Of a stretch of DNA of 64,000 nt, positions 22,791-34,165 are shown piece after piece (within the stretch, counting starts at the first letter, position 1; each line of letters starts with the position of its first letter). Below the pieces are notes generated by a model. That model saw only the letters and a program-made list of their open reading frames with translations, did no database searches and was not told where the DNA came from. The position numbers and the translations under genes were made by a program. Source of the stretch: Corylus avellana (lineage: Eukaryota > Streptophyta > Magnoliopsida > Fagales > Betulaceae); the NCBI RefSeq assembly GCF_901000735.1, contig NC_081543.1:13093369-13157368 (forward strand), in the 5' to 3' direction.

Positions 22791-23653
22791 TAAAAATATA
22801 AGAAATATTTTCTAATTTTCCGTATAAACCAAACCTGATAAATTTTTTTTAAAAAAAAACATTTTATGCTGAAACAAACAAAACCTAGGCTAATTTGTTT
22901 TCAAATGCTTTAAGATGCGACATGTATAAGGACATATGGTTCTTGTCTGAGTTTAATTAACGACTTCATAAAGAAATTTTTATTTATTATTATTATTATT
23001 TTGAGAATAACTTACATAGGGAGGTTGCACAAAAGTCACATTTTGTGCCACCAATAAGAAGTTGATACATTAGCCAATTTCATTAGACTTATACTTAAAA
23101 TAAAAACTCAATCACACCAGATTACACTCTAATAAAATAATTTTTTTTTTTATTTTAAAAAAAAAAAAAACAGAATTGAAGAGGTGGCCAGTTGGCCACC
23201 CCTCCCCCACTTTGGGTGGCTGGCCGCCACCCCAGGCCATGCATTTGTCCTAAAAAGTCAATCATGTCTTCACGATTTTGTTCTGATTGGAAAGAAACTT
23301 CAAGGAAACTTTTCAAGTAAATTTGATGGGTTTAGACTTGGTTCACATGTTTGCACGTTTTTGTTTTTCTCTTTGAATTTATAAGGGTGAAAAATATCAC
23401 ATGCATATTTTTTTACATGTGGCATGTTCTTATGCAGTGCTTGTGAAATTAAAACATTAATAAATTGATAAAATTCATTTATTTTATAATCATTTTCATA
23501 GGAAAAGGATGAATTCATCATTGAATTTGTGTTGAGTTTTCATGAGTCCACAAATTTAATGATTAAATTATTGAATTTGTAAAATAAGATAAGAAAAATA
23601 TAAAGAAAAAAAAAATATATTGATGAGAATCATTCCTCAATAAAATATTGGAG
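22791..23653. other. Intergenic with RLP 3' flank trace
   Basis: 22875-22945 matches the RLP 3' flank at 11725-11790 (GGCTAATTTGTTTTCAAATG, CTTTAAGATGC). 23170-23235 holds GGTGGCCAGTTGGCCACCCC-type inverted motifs, probably a transposon end. The rest is AT-rich without genes. Confidence 0.4.
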
Positions 23654-23720
23654 ATTCACAACAATTCTCTTTGTCCAGCTATCCAGTAAGGGTGGATTAT
23701 TAGTAGAGTTTTTGATCTCT
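23654..23720 (-). pseudogene. Tiny RLP exon-1 fragment (RLP copy F)
   Basis: About 65 bases (AACAATTCTCTTTGTCC through AGAGTTTTTGATCTC) align with 19690-19760 inside the exon-1 relic of copy D, the codons of the cap helix. A partial repeat of the first bases follows directly at about 23725-23745. Nothing else of the gene is left, but an upstream-region relic follows at 24115. Confidence 0.65.
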
Positions 23721-24114
23721 TAATAATCCACAACAATTCTCTTTCTATATAACGTACATATGTATATATAAAATATTATTTCTTCAATCAAATTATTACT
23801 CTTTTCTACCCCATTCGTTTGTATATTCTACTCAATCATGTCCAACCCCGAGTTTTCTGGAAATTTCACCATTGTTTCTGTCTTTATAAGAAAAAAGAAA
23901 TGAAAAGAAAAGAAAAGAAAAGAAAAAAAAAAAAAAAAAAAAAACCTATAATACGATTTGAATGCACAACTTTTTATGCCAAGTTATGATTGTTTTTGCC
24001 GTGTTTGTTGGGGATCGATGGATCCTCTCTTGTGATTTTATTTTATTTTAATGCAATAGTAATCTTTATTTTTGATTAAATATTGTAATAGTCATCTTGG
24101 CAGGATAAAAAATG

Positions 24115-24395
24115 TTTGGATGACTTTTGACCTAAAAAGTTAATTGTGAGTGCTTGCCAAGTTACATTCAATCTGTGCCAATCCTCTTTAAGTGGACAAT
24201 TGACAAGCAAGTCTCCTGTTTTTTCCAAACCTAGAAGCACTGCAAGCTTTAGTCAAAAGTACGTAGTTCATATTAAAATGTCGAGGTGTAGAAATTGCTT
24301 GGCTCTCACTGGTATATTTAATCTACCAAATGAGACAATGAGTAGTTAAGTATAGTATGGCCTTTAAGTGCTTGATGAAATGTCCCTAGGGATGG
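24115..24395 (-). repeat. RLP upstream-region relic 2
   Basis: Begins TGGATGACTTTTGACCTAAA, as 5' of copies A and B, and continues with CTGTGCCAATCCTCTTTAA, AAGCACTGCAAGCTTTAGTC and GCTCTCACTGGT. Its order and orientation fit the exon-1 fragment at 23654, so together they are one decayed RLP unit. Confidence 0.6.
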
Positions 24396-24973
24396 TGTTG
24401 CATTTATGTGGAGCATGCTCTCTAAAATGGTATAAGTCTTTTAGGGTAAATTCAAAAACAAAATCGTATGGGATGAGCTCAAAGCGAACAATATTATACT
24501 ACTTAAAGCGGGTTGTTACTTATGATATCAGAACCAAAACTTAGCCTAAGATGGGGGGTGTGAATAAGCCTATGAGAATCGCCAACGAGAACCTTGAGTC
24601 TCAAGAGGAGGTGATTGTGGTGTCTCACATTTTCTAGGTATAAAAAATTTGATGTGCTTATATGAAGCACGTTCTCTCTAAAATGGTATTGAGTTTGATT
24701 CCTTTTAGAAGTAGTTCTCTCTAAAATGATATTTTTAAAACGGCAGACTGTGTGACGGCGTGTGAGGCACGTGAAACGTGGACACAAAAAATCTAGGACA
24801 ACGCATGAGAGCGTGTGGTAGCCTAGAATGACGATCCGAAACCACCACAGTATAGATCAGACCTTTTAGAGACTCTAATCGTATGGAGATCGAACAACTT
24901 TCCAATTCTCTAGACAAGGTCAACACTTTATTATGATACATGTTAAAATAACTAAAGAATATATGTATGAACT

Positions 24974-25331
24974 AAGAGCATTCACAATGGGCTCTCTACA
25001 TTTAACTTTTCTCTAAAAATTTAACAAAAGTCCTAAAAACACCAATTTAACAAACTCCATACATTACTTTAAATTTAACTATTGTCAAATTCACTCTCTA
25101 CATTCTAAGAGCCCAAAAGCAAAAGTTATATATATAGTTTTTTATTCTTATTTCTTACTCTCATTTCTCCTATTTTTTTAAAACTAATAAAAAAATAATA
25201 TTTAACTAAAGTAAAGAAAGATAAAAGGAGTTTGATGTTTTGTTCCTTTTAATATTGGCTCTCTAAATTTAACAAAGGAAATTTTTCTTCTCAAATTTAA
25301 CTTTTATTTGAAGAGTTCACTGTGAATTCTC
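24974..25331. mobile_element. MITE with GAGCATTCACAATGG-type ends
   Basis: Left end AGAGCATTCACAATGGGCTC, right end whose complement reads AGAGAATTCACAGTGAACTC. Internal repeats of CTCTAAATTTAAC appear in both halves. No coding potential; a common plant MITE layout. Confidence 0.6.
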
Positions 25332-25519
25332 TAAATATTGTATTTTTGTGTGTTTGAAACTGTGTGCAAAATAACTTATTTATAATTGAATAAGGCAAAA
25401 AAAACTAGGAAATACAACATCAAAGAGTTAACTGACAATATTAGAAAATCAAATCAATATATATATACATGGAAATATAAATCAATATATTCAGAATATA
25501 AATATATCTAACTACTATT

Positions 25520-26165
25520 TTATTCCTGTCATCCCCAACCCCGGCCGCGTCTTCAGGAAATTGCACCTGCCGAGTGCCCACGCTCAAACAGAGGCTCTCG
25601 CTCCCGCTCTTTCCCAAAAACAAACACATATAGCCTCCGTGAAGCTTATGGGAGAAGGAATATAAAAAATGTTTGGATGACTTTTGACCCGAAAAGTTAT
25701 TTGTCAGTGCTTCATGAAGGAGACGAGGATGAGTAATGACCAAGAAGCTTTGTAAAGCAACAGGTTTATTGATCAATCTCTGCTTTTTTCAAACCAAGAA
25801 GCACGGCAAGCTTTAGTCAAAAGTTCATATTAAAATGTCGAGGTGCAGAAATGGCGTGGCTCTCACTAGTATGTATTTAATCTACCACTCCCCACTACAT
25901 GAGACAATGAGTACTTAATTATAGTACATGCTTAAGGGCTTGTTTGAAAGTGTTTAAGGGGTTCAAAAATGCGTTTAACACTCAAAAAGTTCGTTCGAAG
26001 AAAAATGTATTTATTTAGTAAAAAAAATTAAAAGTGCTTTTAAAGGTCTAAAAAGCTTAAAAATAAAGCTTTTGTCAAAAAACGTTTTTTGACTTAAAAA
26101 TTTTATTTCTCAAAAGCAATTCCAAACAGATTTTAAGTGCTGATGAAATGCCCCTAGCTAGGGTT
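25520..26165 (-). repeat. RLP upstream-region relic 3, split by a MITE
   Basis: GGAAATTGCACCTGC and CCACGCTCAAACAGAGG at 25556-25595, TGGATGACTTTTGACCC near 25675, then AAGAAGCACGGCAAGC and the shared tail ending GATGAAATGCCCCTAG align with the upstream regions of RLP copies. The alignment is interrupted at 25935-26128 by a MITE. No RLP coding piece remains beside it. Confidence 0.6.
25935..26128. mobile_element. MITE inside RLP upstream relic 3
   Basis: Begins GGGCTTGTTTGAAAGTG and ends CAATTCCAAACAGA, imperfect inverted ends, with AAAAGCTT- and CTTTTAAAGG-type internal symmetry. It interrupts an alignment shared by three RLP upstream relics, which supports insertion. Confidence 0.6.
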
Positions 26166-27534
26166 GGTTATAGGGTACTATCCAGCTGTTCAAATTTGAA
26201 GATAGGAGAGAAACTGCCTTGTGAGAATGTGACGAGAAGAATGGCTTTTTGTTTTTTTTTTTTACGAAGTCTATGTTCCTAGGCAAACAATTGTGTGCGT
26301 ATGAGAGAGAGAGAAAAATGTAAGTATTCATTTGGTACGAAAATAACATATGGAAGATAATTATGATTTAACACATTGTGATCATATCATATAGTATTAT
26401 AATGCATCAAAATGATTTTCTACCTTATTTATTTGACAAGAACCATATTGCATGGTGTTGCGTGTACTTGATCTTGTTTTTAAAAAAATTGAGTTCATTG
26501 TATATTGGCATGTTTCGCGTATACTTAACTCATTAAGTTGTGAAGTTGCACTTTATCTTTCTCACACGTAAAACATTTTTATGATAAAGACCCTAGAAGA
26601 TAGTTCGTGGAACACTGCGTAACAGAATTTTGATGAATGATTGAGCCAAGATAATTTCTATGGAGAACCCTGCGATGATTGATTACATGCGGGCTCATGA
26701 GCAAGAGGATCTTCTACTATATTGTACTCTTTTCAGGAGTGTATGAAACTCTTCAGGTTATTTACTTGTTAAATTGAGCTTGGAGACAGTAAATCCGAGT
26801 GCATTACCGGTTAATTAATTTAAAGAGCATTATACGTATCATGATGCCCTTCTTTGTGTTCACCTTTGGATTGGGTTGGGTCTTGTTTTCGGCCTAAGTT
26901 TGCCTTTTGTCAATAGTTGATAAAATTGGCCCGGTTATTGGGCTTCTTTCTTGTCAATCAAAAGTGAATAATATAGTGGGTTCTTTTGTTTTGGCCCAAA
27001 TCAAGTATCCCACTTCTGTATAGATAGTGCCTCCACCTAGTGGGTTGGGTCAGTCGTTCGTCTTTGCCAATGTCCTTAACAAGGATTTATAGGCATCAAA
27101 AACTCAAATGTAATGATATTGTTGGTGGAATAGTCAGCAACATATAACAACAAATGTAATGATAACTCGTTGTGCATTTTTTGAGCAGTAGCAACTCAAC
27201 CTAGCTATTAAAAAGAAGAAGTGATCTAAGAGCAGGGCAAATCCTCATTTGTGGTTTTCAATAACTCCTTTATGTACTTACAAAAAAATAAAATAAAAAA
27301 ATAACTCCTTTATGTAAATATATTACTCTATGCATAATGAGATATGAATTAATTTTGAACCTAAAAAAAAAAAAAAAAAAATCCATAAGACATGATGAAA
27401 TCCCAGAACGCACACTACTTCTACTTCCAATTGTAAGTTAGAAGTACTATGGAATACAAACATCTTTATTAAAGATAAACATTACTTTGAAGTTCACGTA
27501 TATTTTCTGCTTCCACTACAAAGTTGTTTATGAA

Positions 27535-30383
27535 TCACCAATACTTGGAAAGCATTTCAAAACAAGACTCAATAAATCTGTCCACAGCTCTAAAATATGT
27601 ATGCCTCAAGTTCTTGTTAATGATTAGAATCCCAAAGAAGACCCAAAATCCAAATGCATAAGAGACAGCAACAAATGCATAGAAGAATAAAGGGCTATCA
27701 ATTATTCTAGTCCATTCTTTTTCGTCCTTATTTTGGCCCTTGTGTTCAGGTTCATGCTCATTTGTGGTTGAGCAGTTTCTTGGCAGAGGGTCTCCACATA
27801 GATCCAGATTGCCATCATAGCATTGCATCTTGAAAGTTGAGAATTGCCGCTCAAATGGGATTCTTCCTGAAAGATTATTATATGCAACACTAAATGTGGA
27901 TAGAGAAGTGAGTCCAACCAATTCATGAGGGATTTTCCCACTCAACTTGTTTTGAGAAAGATCCAAGCTCTCCACATTTTTCAAGTTTCGAAAAGAATTT
28001 GGAATGGGGCCTGTTAGAAAATTTTTCGACAAATTCAAGAAGCGAAGGTATGACAAGTCTCCCATTTCAGAAGGAATGCTACCTGTCAATTGGTTGGATG
28101 ACAAGTCAATTCCAATCATCAACGAGAGTGGTACACCTTTGAAATCATATACCATATTTTTTATTCGCCAAGATGCGTCAATTGCAACCATATTTCCAAA
28201 TCCATATTCTCCAATTGGAGGAGTTTTCCCCCAGAATGTAATGTTACCGAGACAAGAGGGAATTTGACCTGAAACATGATTATAACAGATATCGAAAACT
28301 CGCAAACTAGCCATTTGACACATTCGTTGGAGTAGGTGGCCTTCAAAGCGATTTCCACCTAAAAGAACTATAGCCAATGTAGGATGATCATACAGCCACT
28401 TTGGAATATTACCAGACATGATTATTTTTAACATCTAAGATTTGCAAAAGGAGACTGTTTGATATCATGGGTGAGATAATTCCTTCAAACTGATTGCCGC
28501 CAAGTAGTAAACACTCAAGCGATCTCATCGTGGAGTTCCTTGGGAGCATTTCTCCTTGCAATTTATTATTCGATAGATTTAGATATTCCAGTTCGGTGCC
28601 ATCTCTAGTCAACCTTTGAGGTATTGATCCTGAAAACATGTTGTTAGAAAGATCTAATGTTTCAAGAGACAAATTACCAAATGACCAAGGAATGTTGCCT
28701 TCTAATAAATTTGAGGACATGTTAACGTCACTCAAGTGTGGAAGAAGATGTCCAGCATATTCAGGAAGACGACCTTTGACATGATTATTAGATATGTCAA
28801 GAAACTCAAGTGCTGAAGTTTGAATAGCAAAGCAATCAAGAAAAGAAGCATCGATTTTGTTGCTTCTCAAGGATAGATATGTGATATTCGTGTTGAACAA
28901 TAGGTTACAAGGCATGCCTCCCTCTATTGAGTTTTTAGACAAGTCTAGATGTGCCAAGGAATATTGGGTGGAGATGAAGCTTGGGACAACGTGACCATTC
29001 TTCTTGTTGAGGTTGCAGTCCGCCAAGATCAGATCGAATAGTTGAAAGGTTGGGACCCATGAGGGAGATTCGGTTTCAACTTGAAAATCGTAGTTTCTTG
29101 AAAGATCATTGTGTTTAAGACTAGAAGCATTGGCAAAAATTGAAAATGATAAAACCCCTTCTAAATGATTGCCCGAAACATCAAAATGGGAAATCATGCT
29201 TTGGTTATAGAATAGAAATGGATTTATTTGAAAGATTGAGGATTCCGAGACTTGAAGCATTGGAAAAAGTAGAAAATGATAAATCCCCTTCTAATTGATT
29301 ATTCGAAACATCAAAGAGCGGCATCTTGCTTTCTTTGGAGAGTATTGATGGAGGTAGATTACCATAAAGGTTATTACGCGATAGATAAAGTTCTTTAAGG
29401 CTCGCAATCGTCCCAAGACAAGAGGGAATAACGCCTTCCAATCCATTATGCTCAAGATACAACCCTTTCAGATGTTTTAGTTGCTTCAATTCGCAAAAAG
29501 CTGCAACAAAATGAGTTTGAGAAAATGAGTGTAGTAGTATTTTGTGGGTGTAAATTGAAGGATCTCAAGTAGCAAGTAAATATTTATTCCAAGCAATTTA
29601 GTCTAATTGGCTTTGATGTCCCAATAAGTATAAGAAGCAAAGCATAGTAGCACGAAAACCCATCTATTAATTTATTTATTTTTCTCTGTTTTTGGTTGCT
29701 GAGGAAATAGTAGTGGAAAAGGAAACGAAAACAAATCGGCACAGTACTGAACAACTTAATTTTTGCACTTTTAGTTACTTTCTTGCTGTATAGGTTGATC
29801 ATGAATGAGATTTATGGTAGCCGAATTTGATAATTTTGTGAAATTGGTTTTTTTGATGAGAATATATATATACACGATGGGTCATGGATTGAAGTGTTTT
29901 TCAATAATTTTAAATTCATATATACAAATTAAAATGTATTTTCAACCAAAATATATATGTATTAGGCTTAAACTAATATAGATGAACAAATATTCATGGA
30001 TAAATCAAGTAATAAGAGTTCTCACGTTGAAGCCCTCCTCCAATTTGCATGTTAGTAATTGACAGTTCTTCCAGTTCATCAAATAAGGTGAACAATGTTA
30101 CATTTGGATACCACTTGCTTAATGATTCCATGTCGACATTCAAGTTCAACAATTCGATACGCCAAACTCCCCCAGCAATACCGCCACATACGATTGCAGG
30201 CGTTTGATCACAACAATGGCTTCCATCCCAGCTGCCCAGAAAGCCTACACCATTTGTAGAGTTGTTGATCTCCATGAGAGCTCTCTTCTGTTCTTCGCTG
30301 CATCCTGTACCACAAGCGAAAGAGAAAAAAGTGGTAGCCATAACCCAAATCAAAATGACATAGTTACCAAAATAAATCTTCAT
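27535..30383 (-). pseudogene. LRR receptor-like protein (RLP), copy B, two frame breaks
   Basis: Same structure as copy A: exon 1 30383-30026 (signal peptide and cysteine cap), a 525-bp intron, exon 2 from 29500. The break near 29260-29205 is identical to that of copy A, so it predates the block duplication. Copy B has a further 2-bp deletion at about 28418 (GACATGATT where copy A has GACAAGTGATT), which stops the frame in the LRR region (...VKNNHVW) and splits the gene into 283- and 299-codon frames. The membrane segment and tail (FEMLSKYW) are intact. A full-length receptor is therefore not encoded. Confidence 0.85.
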
Positions 30384-31550
30384 TTCGAAATGAAGAGATA
30401 TAGATTCTCAAATGAATGGTTTAACGGATGTATATATATAAAATATTATTTCTGTCTCACACATTTGTATATTCTACTCAGTCTTTTGGAAATTGCACCT
30501 GCACAGTGACCACGCTCAAATAGAAGCCTTAATTAGTGGATGACTTTTGACCTGAAAAGTTGATTCTCAGTCTGTGCCAATTCCGTAATGAAGAAGACGA
30601 GGATGAGTAATGAAGTCGGGGCAAAGAGATTGATCAAATGTCCCTAACCTTGACCCTGGCCCTGGGGGTTGGTTATTTGGCACTATCAAGCCGAGTCAAG
30701 TGGTGACCGTTCAAAATGATAGAATAATATGAACGTATGATCTTGTTGGTAAGAATCTCTCGTTAGGGTGGATATCCAATGGAGAGAATGAAGTTTGACG
30801 TACGTTCTTCTCATTATCAAACTCTATTTATAGAGTTAGGATATGACTCTTTATTAAGAGGCATACCTTGTCACTTTATCATAACTACCATGGAAGGTTG
30901 TGATTGGATATGGAAATGACCACACTGGTTATGATGTGATCACCCCTTAAACCATCACAAAGTTGACTTGACAAAATGTTAACTAGCTCGAACTTGGCTC
31001 GGGCTCAAGTCAAGCTTTATCTAAGTGTTCAAATTTGGCTCAGTTAAATTTGGATGAATTTGAATTCCATTCAAGCTCAAATCGGGTTCGAACTCGAGCT
31101 TGGAGGCAATGGAGTCGAATAGAGAGTGCCGCTGTGGCAAGTTGGTAGAAGCCAAGATGCAAAAATAACCAAACAGAAAATATCAACCCAAACCCAGATG
31201 TAACATAGCACAAATTCACTTCATACATACAAATATACATAGTGAAGATAGGAGGTGGAATTGGACAGATTTGAGAAACTGCCTTGTGAGAGATGGGACG
31301 AAAATAATGGGTTTTTTTTTTTTTTTTGACAAAGTCTATGTTCCTAGTCAAACATTTGTGTGCGTGTGAGGGAGTGAAAAAAATGTTATGTATTCATTTG
31401 TTTTTATGGAATTTTGATGGAAATTTGTATGAATTTGAGAAGAAATTTTGTAAAGAAATGAAAGAATTGACTGATTTGAGGTAGTCAGGCTCCAAGAAAT
31501 ATCAATTTGGGCAAACTCCAAACATAGATTTCGTTCATTATTCCTTGTGG

Positions 31551-31581
<31 letters not shown>

Positions 31582-31582
<1 letters not shown>

Positions 31583-31972
31583 GGAGGGGAAAATACCTTT
31601 TGCCCCCATGAACTACAATGCATTTTCACTTTGCCCCTATGAACTACCAATTGTGACACCCGACCCCATGAACTACAATTTTTTTCCCAAAACCCTCATT
31701 CCGTCAGTCAAAGGCCTCTTCCGTTAGTCAAAAGCGTTAATTCAAACGGTTAAATTGACAATGTGTTGTAGTTTATGAAGGCTAAGTGACAATTAATTGT
31801 AGTTCATGTGGACAAAGTGAAGGGTAGACCATCTGAGTTAACGTCTTTGACTAACAGAATGAGGGTTTTGAGTACAAAATGATAGTTCATGGAGTCGGGT
31901 GTCACAGTTGGTAGTTTATGAGGGGAAAGTGTCAAGGCATTGTAGTTCATGGGGGCAAAAAGCAGTTTCCCC
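31582..31972. mobile_element. MITE with long inverted repeats, complete (copy 2)
   Basis: Left half starts AAATACCTTTTGCCCCCATG and right half ends CATGGGGGCAAAAAGCAGTT, with inverted similarity over roughly 150 bases on each side (ACACCCGACCCCATGAACTA and complement). Copy 1 lacks the left 70 bases and has unrelated sequence there, so the block copies differ by a terminal deletion or replacement. Confidence 0.8.
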
Positions 31973-32185
31973 TTTTTTTTTTATTCAAATGAGAAAATGG
32001 ATTACAAATGAGGGTCTTTCTCATTCTTGATTCGAATGGAAGTGAGAATGAGAGACCAATTAAGAATGCTTCTAAACACAAGGTGGAACTCATGGGCTTA
32101 TTTATATATATAATAGTTTCTTTACATAACAGATTAACGGGTAAAACAAAAGAAAAAAAAAAATTTATTTATATATATATAAAAT

Positions 32186-32561
32186 NNNNNNNNNNNNNNN
32201 NNNNNNNNNNNNNNNNNNNNNNNNNNNNNNNNNNNNNNNNNNNNNNNNNNNNNNNNNNNNNNNNNNNNNNNNNNNNNNNNNNNNNNNNNNNNNNNNNNNN
32301 NNNNNNNNNNNNNNNNNNNNNNNNNNNNNNNNNNNNNNNNNNNNNNNNNNNNNNNNNNNNNNNNNNNNNNNNNNNNNNNNNNNNNNNNNNNNNNNNNNNN
32401 NNNNNNNNNNNNNNNNNNNNNNNNNNNNNNNNNNNNNNNNNNNNNNNNNNNNNNNNNNNNNNNNNNNNNNNNNNNNNNNNNNNNNNNNNNNNNNNNNNNN
32501 NNNNNNNNNNNNNNNNNNNNNNNNNNNNNNNNNNNNNNNNNNNNNNNNNNNNNNNNNNNNN
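32186..32561. other. Assembly gap, 376 N
   Basis: Run of 376 N inside block copy 2, in the interval matching about 5960-6215 of copy 1. The non-round length suggests an estimated gap. Directly after it a 117-bp unit is repeated in tandem. Confidence 0.99.
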
Positions 32562-32740
32562 TTATATTATACAACACAATTTATAATAAATTTTAGTCAT
32601 TTTAGTTGTTTAATGAAAAAATATATACTTCTCACATGCTAAGAAGCACATGACACGCTTAGAACTGGGTTAGATGAATTATATTATACAACACAATTTA
32701 TAATAAATTTTAGTCATTTTAGTTGTTTAATGAAAATTTT
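32562..32740. repeat. 117-bp direct repeat next to the gap
   Basis: The sequence beginning TTATATTATACAACACAATT occurs at 32562 and again at 32679, with TTAGTTGTTTAATGAAAA in both. Copy 1 has it only once (near 6223). It is either a small tandem duplication or an artefact of joining overlapping contigs. Confidence 0.8.
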
Positions 32741-33304
32741 ATGGAATCTATGCACATTCAAGCTTAAATAATACAAAAGTGTCGTGTAGCAATTTATGCT
32801 CATGAAATTTTCTTCGAATTTTTTTATTATTTTTTGTGTTGACTAACTTTGTTCTATATGACTAGGATCAGCTAATCTATGGTCGGAACACACAGGTGGT
32901 TTTCAAACCACCCAAGGACAAAGAGTTCAAGTTTATTGGGTCATGAGTGAGAAAGAGACATCAGACGTATTTGGCCGGTATAGACGCATTTGATTGCCAA
33001 AGCTTTGCGTGAAAACGAACCAATATTCCATGTATCTCATCATAAAATGCCATCCACTCCTAAAAGTAAAAGACGGGAATTAGTGCCAAGTCCATTATCA
33101 GATTTCTTTTTAAGGTTTTCTACCATTATATTTTGTGGTATAATTTTTTCTATCTTTAGTCTATTTCACTATGTTCCATCGTCTAATTTTACTGTGTCTA
33201 AATTGACTATCGGGTAAACACACGCTCGTAGTATCACATCATCACTAGGTGAGAATCAAGTGTCGCATTGACAGTATAGTAGCCATGTAGGCACACTTCA
33301 CACG

Positions 33305-33866
33305 TAGGGGTGGGTATCAGTTCATTTTGGTAGAGCTATTTTCGGTCTGTTAACTAAAATTGTCAGTTAAATCGGTTAATTCACCGATTTTATTTCGATA
33401 ACAAATTATTTTGAAATTTTCAATTAATTAAGGTAATTGGTTAATCGGTTAACTGTGGGCTTTTTTAATTGGGCTAATGCTATTTTTAAATGGGCCAAAA
33501 ATTAGTTATTTTGAGTGCCCAAATTGTTTTTTTTTTTTTTCTTTTTTGTGGGTAAAATAACTTACTGAACATAAGATGCAAACAATAAGTATATAAGATG
33601 CAAAAAACTTACCAAATACTTTCAACAAAACATCACTCCACAAAGTCTATCCGCCAAAGCCTTAATCCGTGTCAAATTTGGCAGTTCAGTTCGGTTCAGT
33701 TAACCGACAACAAAAATTTTATACCAATTAACCGAACTGAACCAACGTCGTAATAAAAAATTTATACCGATTTTCAACTCACATAAGTCGGTTGACGATT
33801 AATTTCAATTCGATCGTAGTAGGCAGGCAGTCGGTAATCGATAAGTAGTTAATTTGTCCACACATA
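33305..33866. mobile_element. hAT-like non-autonomous element (TAGGGGTGGG family), copy 2
   Basis: Block-copy partner of 6849-7410, same ends and the same GGTTAATCGGTTAAC motifs, with scattered single-base differences. Confidence 0.6.
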
Positions 33867-34165
33867 TAAATCACTCGCACGCATCATCCGCACACTCACA
33901 CTAGCCACGCGCCTATTATTTTAGTGTAAAATCTTATACAATTCTTTTTAAACCTTTACAATCACCTTTCTAACCGTCATAATTTGATTCGAATTTTATC
34001 AGTAATAAAACTCGCCTTATTAGTCAAATATCACCCATTGCCATTACAATATTCTGCACTACTTTCTTCTAAATTTTACTTCTTTGTAGGGGGAATGAAA
34101 ATTATGGTAATTGAACGAAACTAAATTAGACTTGTTGAAGATTTGCAATACAAAGAAACAAGGCC

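Noticed and set aside
32134..32577. Open frames over the 376-N gap
   Set aside because: Made of undetermined bases.
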